Part shown: positions 16,229-23,588 of the stretch, one piece after another
How positions within the stretch are numbered: the stretch's first letter is position 1
How the letters are laid out: each line of letters opens with the position of its first letter
DNA from: Verrucomicrobiota bacterium
GTDB taxonomy: Bacteria > Verrucomicrobiota > Verrucomicrobiia > Limisphaerales > VHDF01
Assembly (NCBI GenBank): GCA_016871495.1
Contig: VHDF01000047.1
Span: forward strand, 1 to 33,408
DNA length: 33,408 nt
Direction of reading: 5' to 3'
Notes under the pieces: model-generated
What the model was told of the DNA's origin: nothing
The model's input: the letters and a program-made list of their open reading frames with translations, nothing else
Database searches by the model: none
Position numbers and translations under genes: made by a program

Positions 16229-17893
16229 ATGGCGGAGCCCAAGAAAAAGCAAGGCGCCCCCTCCGGTTCGGCGTCGCCGACCCTCGAGGAATTGGAGAAG
16301 CTCTCCACGTTGCAACTCCTGGATTGGCTGGCAATGCGGGGCGGAGGCCGCGCCTGGTCCCCTTCCGAGTATGCCTTCGTCCGGGACCGCATCGCGGGTT
16401 TGGAGGAAATGAACGATCAAGCCAGGCAGGCGATCGAGAAACTGGACGCGGCGGTCGATCAGCTCAGAGCCCCCGCTCTCCGCGCGGGCACATTCCTCGA
16501 GAGTTTGGGACCGAAAGAAGCCCTGGTCTGCGTCGGAGGATCTGATTACCTCTGCCAAGTGGATCCAGACATCGCCGCCCAGGGACTGCAAATCGGGGAG
16601 CGCGTGCTCTGCAATCAAGCTTTTGCGGTGGTGCGAGCCCTGGGATTTGACCGTTCGGGCCCGATCGTTCGCGTGGAGGACGTGCTCTCGGACGGACGCC
16701 TCCGCATTGGCCAGGACGCGACCGGCCCGCAGACCGTGGTGGTGAGATCCGCGCTGTTATCCAAGGACAAGATCAAGCCGGGCGTGGAGATCCGGCTGGA
16801 TCCGTTTCAACGGGTGGCGTTGGAGGTGGTGGGCGTCTCGAAGCGGATTCATCGCGTGCTGGAGTCTGTTCCGGAAATTCCCTGGAGCGCGATCGGCGGG
16901 CAGGAGGAAGCGGTTTCGGCCATTCGGGACGCGATGGAAATGCCGTTCCTGCACCGCGATTTGTTCAAGGCGTTCGACCACGCGGTTCCGAAGGGCTTTC
17001 TCCTCTATGGACCTCCCGGCTGCGGCAAGACGCTTTTGGGGAAGGCGGCGGCCTACAATCTGCGCCGCCAGCATCAAGCGAGAACGGGGCAGGATCGACC
17101 CGAATTTTTTCTGCATATCAAGGGCCCGGAGATCCTGAACATGTGGGTGGGGGAGTCCGAACGGCAAGTGAGGGATCTCTTCGCTCAGTGCCGGGAGAAA
17201 GCGCGGGAGGGTGCGCTCGCGTTCTTGTTCATCGACGAAGCCGAGTCGCTGCTGGGCACGCGGCACGGCGGCCGTTTTCATCACATGTCCAGCACCATGG
17301 TCCCGATGTTCTGCGCGGAAATGGACGGCCTGGAACCGTTGCAGAATGTGGTCGTGATGCTGGCTTCGAACCGGGCGGATCTCATCGACCCGGCCATTCT
17401 GCGACCGGGCCGGGTCGACCGGAAGATTCGCGTGCGGCGGCCGGACGAGGCCGGCGCTCGGGCTATTTATGCGCTCTACCTCAAGGAGGGCTTGCCGCTG
17501 GCCGAGCCGAGGGAGGTCCTGGCCGCGGCGGCGGCGGAGTGCCAGTTCGCGCGGACGGAAAGCCGTGAATTCCTTGAGGTGACTTATCGCAGCGGACGGC
17601 GTGACGTGTTGTATCAGGGAGACCTGGCCAGCGGCGCCATCATTGCGGCCATCGTCGAGCGAGCCAAAGGCGCGGCCATCAAGCGCTCCGTGGAACTCGG
17701 TGTCGTGTCTCCTTTGACCCGGGAAGATCTGCTGCAAAGCCTCGACCGCGAGTATGGTGAGAACGATTTGTTCCCCGCGAACGATCTGACGGAGGACTGG
17801 CTGAAATTGACTGATTTCGACCCTCACAACGTGGTGAGGCTGGGTCCGGTGCGCCCACGCGGAGCAACCGAGCTTACGGTCAGCGTGGTGTGA
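16229..17893 (+). CDS. mpa: Proteasomal AAA+ ATPase (ARC/Mpa family)
   Basis: 554 residues (M. tuberculosis Mpa is 609). The N-terminal part includes a predicted coiled coil at about residues 50-80 (RDRIAGLEEMNDQARQAIEK), which in Mpa binds the Pup modifier. Residues about 85-200 fit the OB-fold interdomain. The AAA+ module has Walker A GPPGCGKT (261-268), a pore loop in NMWVGESE, Walker B FLFIDEAES with D336-E337, and RPGRVDR. It would form a hexameric ring that unfolds tagged proteins into the 20S core. The C-terminus ends ELTVSVV, without the QYL/HbYX-type docking motif of Mpa. It leads the operon; dop follows after 10 bases. The symbol arc is equally used. Confidence 0.95.
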   Translation: MAEPKKKQGAPSGSASPTLEELEKLSTLQLLDWLAMRGGGRAWSPSEYAFVRDRIAGLEEMNDQARQAIEKLDAAVDQLRAPALRAGTFLESLGPKEALVCVGGSDYLCQVDPDIAAQGLQIGERVLCNQAFAVVRALGFDRSGPIVRVEDVLSDGRLRIGQDATGPQTVVVRSALLSKDKIKPGVEIRLDPFQRVALEVVGVSKRIHRVLESVPEIPWSAIGGQEEAVSAIRDAMEMPFLHRDLFKAFDHAVPKGFLLYGPPGCGKTLLGKAAAYNLRRQHQARTGQDRPEFFLHIKGPEILNMWVGESERQVRDLFAQCREKAREGALAFLFIDEAESLLGTRHGGRFHHMSSTMVPMFCAEMDGLEPLQNVVVMLASNRADLIDPAILRPGRVDRKIRVRRPDEAGARAIYALYLKEGLPLAEPREVLAAAAAECQFARTESREFLEVTYRSGRRDVLYQGDLASGAIIAAIVERAKGAAIKRSVELGVVSPLTREDLLQSLDREYGENDLFPANDLTEDWLKLTDFDPHNVVRLGPVRPRGATELTVSVV

Positions 17894-17898
17894 GGGAG
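17892..17898 (+). promoter_or_regulatory. Shine-Dalgarno of dop
   Basis: GAGGGAG five bases before the ATG at 17904; it overlaps the TGA stop of the ATPase gene. It is one of the few strong ribosome-binding sites in the window and fixes the dop start. Confidence 0.75.
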
Positions 17899-17903
17899 TC
17901 TTC

Positions 17904-19430
17904 ATGGAGTCGCCCATCCCGATCCTGATCGGAGTGGAAACGGAGTACGGGATCCATGTCGAGCGCTCCGAAGGAGAGGGCGAGCCCGATGTGGTGGCGG
18001 ATTCGATCGCGCTGGTGCGCTGCGCGTCCGAACCCGGGGTCTGGATGGTGTGGGATTATTCGGCGGAGGATCCGCACCGGGATGCGCGAGGGTTTCACGT
18101 CGATCAACTGCGGCAGGACACCGACGAAGCCGCTTATGTCGATCAAGACGCGCGACGCGAGCTTTCCTACGTGGAGGTGAAAAGCGATCTCGCGCTGAGC
18201 AACGGCGGGCGTTTCTACAACGATCACGCGCATCCCGAATTCTGCACCCCGGAATGCGCAACTCCTGGAGAATTGGCCCAACAGGACCGGGCCGGCGAAT
18301 GGCTGGTCCGAAATTGTGCGCGCACTCTCGGCGGCAAGCTCGGAAGGCCGGTGCGGATTTACAAGAACAACACGGACTTTCAGGGACACAGTTACGGCTG
18401 CCACGAGAACTATTTGCTGCCCCGCGCCCTGCCCTGGGAAAAACTGGCGCGAGCGATGCAGGCTTTCCTGGTCACGCGGCAGATTTACGCCGGGGCCGGA
18501 AAATTCGGCTGGGAGGCGGAGGATCGCTTTCTCGAGTCCCATTTTCAGATCAGCCAAAGAGCGGATTTTTTCTCCGAGCTCCAGAGTGTGGACACCATGC
18601 AGCGGCGGCCCTTGATCAACACCCGGGACGAGCCGCACGCGAACCCGAGTCTTTACCGCCGGTTCCATGTCATCCTGGGCGATGCCAACATGTCTCCCTT
18701 CGCGACGCGGCTGAAGGTCGGCGCCACCGCCCTGGTTCTGGAAGCGGCGGCGCGCGCGCCGGATCTTGATTGGCCGGTCCTCGAACACCCGCTGGAAGCA
18801 GTGCGGTCCATTTCCCGGGATCCGGATTTCGCCTGGAAGGTGCGTTGCGAGCGGAACCGCTTCGCTTCAGCCCTGGAGGTGCAGTCCTGGTATCTGGAGA
18901 TGGCGGGCCGCTGGTGCAACACCGCGGAATCGTGGAAGACGGCGCTGATGTCGGATTGGGCCCAGGTGATGAAGGACCTGGCCGAGGATCCTTTTCGTTG
19001 CCGCCACCGGCTGGATTGGCCGGCGAAATTGCATTGGATCCGACGGTTTCAGAGGGACGAAGGCTTGTCTGATTCCGACCCCTGGCTGCGCAGTCTCGAT
19101 TTGCAATATCACCTGCTGGATCCGGCGGAAGGGTTGTTTGCCGCGCTGGAGAGCTCGGGCGAGATGGAAGCCGGGGAGCCGGACGAAGCTTCTGCCCGAG
19201 CGCTCCGATCTCCGCCCGCCATCACCCGCGCCGCCGTGCGTGGAAAGTTGATCGAGAAATTCCCCGCGCGGGTTCTGGCCGCGCAGTGGGACCACGTGCT
19301 GCTGGAAGGCAAGGCAGGCGTGGTCCGGGTGGATCTGACGGATTTGTTCGCCCCGGACGACATTTCGCGCTATCTTCAGCGCATTGAAGCGGCCCGCGCA
19401 GTGGACGACTTGCGGGGGTTGGACGATTGA
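17904..19430 (+). CDS. dop: Dop-type UBact/Pup depupylase (deamidase homologue)
   Basis: 508 residues of the Pup-ligase/Dop (glutamine-synthetase-like) fold. It opens ILIGVETEYGIHVE with the metal-binding E12/E14, and the nucleophile is D107 in FYNDHAHPEFCTPEC. The segment between about 50 and 90 (SAEDPHRDARGFHVDQLRQD) is the extra Dop loop that PafA enzymes lack. RIYKNNTDFQGHSYGCHENY, FQISQRADFF, INTRDEPHANP and GDANMSPFAT are conserved. Dop cleaves the isopeptide bond between modifier and substrate. In actinobacteria it also deamidates a terminal Gln of Pup, which is not needed here because the adjacent modifier already ends in Glu. The stop is 29 bases before the UBact ATG. Confidence 0.94.
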   Translation: MESPIPILIGVETEYGIHVERSEGEGEPDVVADSIALVRCASEPGVWMVWDYSAEDPHRDARGFHVDQLRQDTDEAAYVDQDARRELSYVEVKSDLALSNGGRFYNDHAHPEFCTPECATPGELAQQDRAGEWLVRNCARTLGGKLGRPVRIYKNNTDFQGHSYGCHENYLLPRALPWEKLARAMQAFLVTRQIYAGAGKFGWEAEDRFLESHFQISQRADFFSELQSVDTMQRRPLINTRDEPHANPSLYRRFHVILGDANMSPFATRLKVGATALVLEAAARAPDLDWPVLEHPLEAVRSISRDPDFAWKVRCERNRFASALEVQSWYLEMAGRWCNTAESWKTALMSDWAQVMKDLAEDPFRCRHRLDWPAKLHWIRRFQRDEGLSDSDPWLRSLDLQYHLLDPAEGLFAALESSGEMEAGEPDEASARALRSPPAITRAAVRGKLIEKFPARVLAAQWDHVLLEGKAGVVRVDLTDLFAPDDISRYLQRIEAARAVDDLRGLDD

Positions 19431-19447
19431 CGCAAACCGGAGCGGAT

Positions 19448-19453
19448 GGAGAA
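19448..19453 (+). promoter_or_regulatory. Shine-Dalgarno of the UBact gene
   Basis: GGAGAA six bases before the ATG at 19460. It decides between that ATG and a TTG at 19427 overlapping the dop stop, which has no such site; the ATG gives the 58-residue protein. Confidence 0.75.
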
Positions 19454-19459
19454 TACGTT

Positions 19460-19636
19460 ATGCCCGATTCAGCTCAAAAGCAGCGGCCCGCCGGACCCGG
19501 CGGGGGAGGGGAGGGGGGCGGTTCCGAGCCCTCCGCGCCCAAGGTGGACAAGCCCAATGTGGACGACCTGCTCAAGAAAATGAAGAAGGTTGATCCCGAT
19601 CAGGCGCGCCGTTATCGGCAAAGGACCGGCGAATGA
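19460..19636 (+). CDS. ubact: UBact: Pup-like ubiquitin-like protein modifier
   Basis: 58 residues, disordered-looking N-terminus rich in Gly, Pro and Ser (GPGGGGEGGGSEPSAP), then a charged helix (VDDLLKKMKKVDPDQARRY) and the C-terminal RQRTGE. The DLLKKMKKVDP block and the RRYRQR[ST]GE end are the hallmarks of UBact, the Pup-like modifier described in Nitrospirae, Verrucomicrobia and other Gram-negative phyla. The terminal Glu is the residue whose side-chain carboxylate is joined to substrate lysines; it is encoded directly, so no Gln deamidation is required. The gene sits between dop and prcB exactly where pup lies in actinobacteria. The stop overlaps the prcB start by four bases (ATGA). 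The start is supported by a good Shine-Dalgarno. Confidence 0.93.
   Translation: MPDSAQKQRPAGPGGGGEGGGSEPSAPKVDKPNVDDLLKKMKKVDPDQARRYRQRTGE
19621..19625 (+). promoter_or_regulatory. Shine-Dalgarno of prcB inside the UBact gene
   Basis: AAGGA, seven bases before the prcB ATG at 19633, embedded in the codons for the last UBact residues (QRTGE). The modifier's C-terminal coding sequence thus also acts as the ribosome-binding site of the protease subunit. Confidence 0.6.
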
Positions 19637-20433
19637 GCGCCGACACCGTGGCGGGCGACTTTTTGTCGCTGCTCGCGGCCCGGCGCATCGAACCTCTGCG
19701 AGCCGAGTCGGGGACGCACGCGCCGCCCTACACGGAGGGCACCACCGTCTTTGCTTTTCATTGCGCCGAAGGCGTCCTGGTGGCGGGTGATCGCCGGGCC
19801 ACGGCGGGCAACTGGATCGTGACGGACCGGATCGAGAAGATCATCGAAGTGGACGATGCTTCTTTGCTGGCGATCGCCGGAGCGCCCGCGATCGCGTTCG
19901 AGATGGCCAGGGTGTTGCAAACCTCCTTCGAGTATTACCGACGCAGCCAGTTGCAACCGCTCAGCTTGGCCGCCAAGGTCCGTGCCTTGGCGCGTTTGTT
20001 GCGTGAGAATCTGCCCATGACCCTTCAAGGGGTGGGCGTGGTCATGCCGCTGTTCGCGGCCTGCGATCCGAAAGATCCGCAAGGGCCGCCGCGCATTTTC
20101 TTCTACGATCCGCTGGGGGCTCAATTCCAGGCCGTGGACTTCGCGGCCTCTGGTTCAGGTTCGGGCACCATCCGCAGCATCCTGGATTACCAGTCCCGAT
20201 TTGGAGTGCCCAAACCTTCCGCGCTGGGTCGTGTCGAGGCGACGGTGCTGGCTTTACGGCTCCTGGCGGTCGCGGCGGCGCATGACTCCGCGACGGGAGG
20301 CGTGCAGCCGGGCATCAGCCACTTCGCGACCTTGCGCCTGCTGGCCCGCGGGCGGATCGAAACCATTACCGAGGCGGAACAGCGCGCCGCCTGGGAGCGC
20401 GCCGGGATAGACAAAGATCCTCAATTTCCATGA
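19633..20433 (+). CDS. prcB: Proteasome beta subunit (catalytic)
   Basis: 266 residues. A propeptide of 36 residues ends in Gly before T37 (YTEGTTVFAF), the N-terminal nucleophile exposed by autocleavage. Counting T37 as Thr1, Asp17 (D53 in AGDRRATAG) and Lys33 (K69 in TDRIEKI) fall at the canonical catalytic positions, and the GSGSGT loop near residue 175 matches the active-site Ser/Gly segment. It therefore looks catalytically competent. It would form the inner two heptameric rings of a 20S core with the product of the next gene, whose start overlaps its stop by four bases. The resemblance to actinobacterial PrcB is strong in the first 100 residues. Confidence 0.95.
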   Translation: MSADTVAGDFLSLLAARRIEPLRAESGTHAPPYTEGTTVFAFHCAEGVLVAGDRRATAGNWIVTDRIEKIIEVDDASLLAIAGAPAIAFEMARVLQTSFEYYRRSQLQPLSLAAKVRALARLLRENLPMTLQGVGVVMPLFAACDPKDPQGPPRIFFYDPLGAQFQAVDFAASGSGSGTIRSILDYQSRFGVPKPSALGRVEATVLALRLLAVAAAHDSATGGVQPGISHFATLRLLARGRIETITEAEQRAAWERAGIDKDPQFP

Positions 20434-21173
20434 TCGAAGAACCCTACCGATGGCTCGAGGCCATCGCCCATCGCCGCGAGTACGTGCGGGACCAAATCCG
20501 CACCGCCACTCCGGTGCTGGCGATGAGCCTTCCCGAAGGCGTGCTGATGGTGGCGGCGGGCACAGGACAATCGAAAGTCTTCGAAATCTTCGACCGCCAT
20601 ATCGGTGGCGCCTTCGGCCATCCCGCCGACGTGGAGCGATTGCGGCAGGCGGCGATCGACGCCGCGCATGTGGAGGGATTCACGCGCGCCGCGGAAGATG
20701 TCACCTTGCGGCGTTTGGTGGGCTTCGGGTTGGGACCGCTCGTGAAGTCACAGTTCGAACACGTCTATGGAGCCCCTATCCTGGCGGAATGGCTTTTCGC
20801 CGAAGCGGGAACATCTCCGGCCGAAGACGTGCTCATGCGGCTTCATTTCCATGGCGCCTTTCGCATGTGCGACGGAGGTGTGGGCGTGGCTGCTCCTGAC
20901 CCGGACAAGGAACGTCTGGCCGAACAATGGATCCGTGAAGAGGCGCCGGGGCGGCGTGGACTCGAAGCGGCGTCCCGCCTTCTGCTCCAAGCCTGGTGGC
21001 TGCTCGAGGCTGGAAAACCCCTGGGGACGGGCCGTCCCGATGAAGGGGCGCGGGAAGAGGGCTGGCGTCAGGCGACCCGTGACAAAGTCTTGGAGTTAGC
21101 GCTCCTGGAGCGAGCTTCGACGAGGCGGTCCAAGGTTCGTTGGCTGACGCCCGGCGAAGCGGGTTTGGCATGA
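20430..21173 (+). CDS. prcA: Proteasome alpha subunit
   Basis: 247 residues, the usual length. It keeps the alpha-type N-terminal segment (AIAHRREYVRDQIRTATPVLAM) that gates the pore, then GVLMVAAGTGQSKVFEIFDRHIGGAFGHPADVERL, typical of alpha subunits. There is no catalytic Thr or propeptide. It would form the outer rings of the 20S core and contact the ATPase. The C-terminus (TRRSKVRWLTPGEAGLA) is not conserved. It overlaps prcB and pafA by four bases on each side (ATGA), which implies translational coupling and matched dosage with PrcB. Sequence conservation with actinobacterial PrcA is moderate; position makes the assignment firm. Confidence 0.92.
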   Translation: MIEEPYRWLEAIAHRREYVRDQIRTATPVLAMSLPEGVLMVAAGTGQSKVFEIFDRHIGGAFGHPADVERLRQAAIDAAHVEGFTRAAEDVTLRRLVGFGLGPLVKSQFEHVYGAPILAEWLFAEAGTSPAEDVLMRLHFHGAFRMCDGGVGVAAPDPDKERLAEQWIREEAPGRRGLEAASRLLLQAWWLLEAGKPLGTGRPDEGAREEGWRQATRDKVLELALLERASTRRSKVRWLTPGEAGLA

Positions 21174-22621
21174 ACCGGATCGTCGGATTGGAGACGGAGT
21201 ATGGCTGCCTGACGACAGATCCCGCCGGGTCGCCGCCGGTGGTGGCGAGAACCCGCAATTGGATCTTCGAGAATCACCGCCTCGGATTGGCGGACGTGCA
21301 TCAGCGCGATTGGGATGAACCGGCCGGCAACGGCGGATTCCTTTTCAACGGAGGGCGAGCCTACGTCGATATGGGGCATATGGAGTATTGCACCCCCGAA
21401 TGCCAATCGCTGCGCGATTTGATTGCATTCGACCGGGCCGGAGACCGCATGCTTCATCACGCGATTCAGGGGCTGGGCTTGTCGAGCCTGGCGGGTTTCA
21501 TTCGCAACAACGTGGATCACTACTCCGGGGCGACGTTCGGCTGTCATGAGAATTATCTGGTCCGGCGCGGGGCGCCTCTGAATGACCGCACCATCTATGC
21601 TTTGCTGGGCTTCTTGACGCTGCGGGTGCTCTATACCGGGGCGGGGCGGGTGGGCGGGATGTCGCATGGCGATGTCTCGCTGAGGACGGAAGCTCCGGGT
21701 GCGTCAGAAATCCCCACCCCGGTGTTCCAAATCAGCCAGCGGGCGGATTACATTAACAACGACCTGTTCGAATGGGTGCAGTTCAACCGGGCGATCATCA
21801 ACACCCGCGATGAACCCCTGGCAGATCCCAGCCGATTCCGCAGACTGCACCTGATCCATGGGGACAGCAATGTGCTGCCCTTCGCCCTCTTCCTCAAAGC
21901 GGGGACGACTTCTTTGGTGCTGGATCTGCTCGAAATCGATCAGATCCCCACCCTCAGCCTTGCCGACGCCGTGGCGTCGTTCCGGGAAATCTCCGTCAGG
22001 CCACACGGGCCCTGGAATGTGCGAACGGAAGAAACCGGTGAAACACCGGCGCTCGATCTGCTCCGAAAGTATTGGGAGGCAGCGCATCGATTCTTCGCGC
22101 GCCGGGATCGCGAGACGGACGACGTGCTCGAAGCCTGGGGGCAGACTCTGGACGCTCTCCAGCGCAATCCCGAAGAACTCGTGGGACGCGTTGATTGGAT
22201 CACCAAACAGTGGTTGTTGCGTCAGTTTGTGGAACACGAAGGCGTGCCATGGAACGATCCGGTCCTGCGCTCCCTGGATCTCGAGTACCATCATCTGGAT
22301 CCGAAACGGGGACTGGGATTGGCGTCGGAAACACCCGATCCGCGCTGGACGCCGCAGGAGACTGAAATTGAACAGGCGCTGAACCATCCACCCGCGAATA
22401 CGCGTGCCTCCATTCGGTCCCGCGTCATGGACTCGCTCCGGAGGGCCGATCGATCGTACTGCGTCGATTGGGAGGTGATCGATGCGGACGGCCTCCCATC
22501 GCTGCACATGATCAATCCGTTCGACTCGGACTCTTCGGCGGCGCAACGCTGGCTGCAGAGTTGGACGGTTTCGCCGGCTCCGGCGCGGCCGGCGCGGCCG
22601 GGGCCGGAACCCCTTGTGTAA
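21170..22621 (+). CDS. pafA: PafA-type UBact/Pup ligase
   Basis: 483 residues from the ATG at 21170, which overlaps the prcA stop (ATGA); M. tuberculosis PafA is about 450. It starts MNRIVGLETEYGCL, with the ATP/Mg-binding Glu at 8/10, and the essential Asp is D67 in AYVDMGHMEYCTPEC. FIRNNVDHYSGATFGCHENY, FQISQRADYI, INTRDEPLADP and GDSNVLPFA follow. It lacks the Dop loop between the first Glu motif and D67, which separates it from the enzyme at 17904. It would activate the C-terminal Glu of UBact as a phosphate ester and attach it to substrate lysines. The last ~20 residues are Ala/Pro-rich (SPAPARPARPGPEP) and overlap an antisense gene. Confidence 0.94.
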   Translation: MNRIVGLETEYGCLTTDPAGSPPVVARTRNWIFENHRLGLADVHQRDWDEPAGNGGFLFNGGRAYVDMGHMEYCTPECQSLRDLIAFDRAGDRMLHHAIQGLGLSSLAGFIRNNVDHYSGATFGCHENYLVRRGAPLNDRTIYALLGFLTLRVLYTGAGRVGGMSHGDVSLRTEAPGASEIPTPVFQISQRADYINNDLFEWVQFNRAIINTRDEPLADPSRFRRLHLIHGDSNVLPFALFLKAGTTSLVLDLLEIDQIPTLSLADAVASFREISVRPHGPWNVRTEETGETPALDLLRKYWEAAHRFFARRDRETDDVLEAWGQTLDALQRNPEELVGRVDWITKQWLLRQFVEHEGVPWNDPVLRSLDLEYHHLDPKRGLGLASETPDPRWTPQETEIEQALNHPPANTRASIRSRVMDSLRRADRSYCVDWEVIDADGLPSLHMINPFDSDSSAAQRWLQSWTVSPAPARPARPGPEPLV

Positions 22622-23588
22622 GCTGCGCCAGTTGGAGCAATAGAATTTCGAGTTCGCCGAGGTACTCGGCCTCGGTCGGGAAGCTCGCCTTGCGCTCCCG
22701 CAAGGATTCCACCGCTTCCTCGAGCTCCTGCACCCGGCGCTTGGTTTCGGCAGGCAGGGCGTCGATTTCCGAAGAAGGAAAAAAGAACAATCGATGAGCG
22801 AGCGCGCCGTCGAGGACCGCGTCCTTTTCCTTCGTTTGGGGACGGACTCCCTTGAACTTCGAGCCGGGTGTGCCCACACCGTCGCCGTTATCATCGAACA
22901 AGGCGTGTTCCGTGGCCAAACGCCCGGCGGCACGATATTCCTCCTCAACCGCGGCGGTCGCGGCCAGGAATGCTTCCAACGCTGAGATGCGGCGATCCTT
23001 GTCGCGATCGCTCCGCACATCCGCCAGCAGGAGTGGAAAATGGGTTCCAAACCGGGTGGCGTTGCGTTCCTGAGCGCTGCGAGTCGCGGTGATCACCACG
23101 CGGTTCGTGCCCGAGAGGGCGCGCACAAAGGGCGCGCTCGCGGGCGCGGAATTCACGATGCACAGGGGACGCGTGAAGGGCTTGAGCCAGAGCGCAAGCT
23201 CGTCCGAACTGAAGTCCGGTCCGTCCAAATTGAACCTCGCGGTGCGTCCGTCATGGGTTCCATGCCCCAGCAACACCAGCCACAAAGGCGAATTTTCCGC
23301 GTCGTTTCGCGGCAGGTTCTCCAGGATTCCCTGCAACGCAGATTTAGGCGAAGCAGAACCGGGAGAGGGCTCGAGGCCCACAGAAGCAACGCGAAATCCC
23401 GCCGCGCGGCCGTGCTCCAAAAGGCGCCGTCCGGATTCGGCGAAGGCCTCGCCAAACTCCGCGTCGCCGGCCGCACCCACCACCACGATCAGATCACCGT
23501 TCGGGGTCTTGGGCGGGACCGCGCTGAACGCCCCGAGTTCGGTCAAGGCGGCCCACATCAGAACGAGCCTGAGAGCAAGACGCATCAT
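22512..23588 (-). CDS. Caspase/C13-fold-like secreted protein without catalytic Cys
   Basis: 358 residues from the ATG at 23588, which overlaps the upstream stop (ATGA). A signal peptide (MMRLALRLVLMWAALTELGAFS) is followed by a caspase-hemoglobinase-like core: a first strand DLIVVVGAAG, the His motif WLVLLGHGTHDG (H109), an extended RFNLDGPDFSSDELALWLKP, and the strand LCIVNSAPASAPF. In active peptidases the Cys follows the Asn/Asp-Ser pair; here position 148 is Ala, so activity is doubtful. The C-terminal half is a helical segment (EIDALPAETKRRVQELEEAV) and an Ala/Pro-rich tail. It is the last gene of the VWA operon. The fold is inferred from motif order only. Confidence 0.7.
   Translation of the reverse strand: MMRLALRLVLMWAALTELGAFSAVPPKTPNGDLIVVVGAAGDAEFGEAFAESGRRLLEHGRAAGFRVASVGLEPSPGSASPKSALQGILENLPRNDAENSPLWLVLLGHGTHDGRTARFNLDGPDFSSDELALWLKPFTRPLCIVNSAPASAPFVRALSGTNRVVITATRSAQERNATRFGTHFPLLLADVRSDRDKDRRISALEAFLAATAAVEEEYRAAGRLATEHALFDDNGDGVGTPGSKFKGVRPQTKEKDAVLDGALAHRLFFFPSSEIDALPAETKRRVQELEEAVESLRERKASFPTEAEYLGELEILLLQLAQLTQGVPAPAAPAAPEPAKPSNSAASVAPPKSPSRTD

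Noticed and set aside
15676-16545. A 289-codon plus-strand frame across the phosphatase and the ATPase start
   Set aside because: It is antisense to the phosphatase and out of frame with the ATPase; Arg/Gly-rich with no domain.
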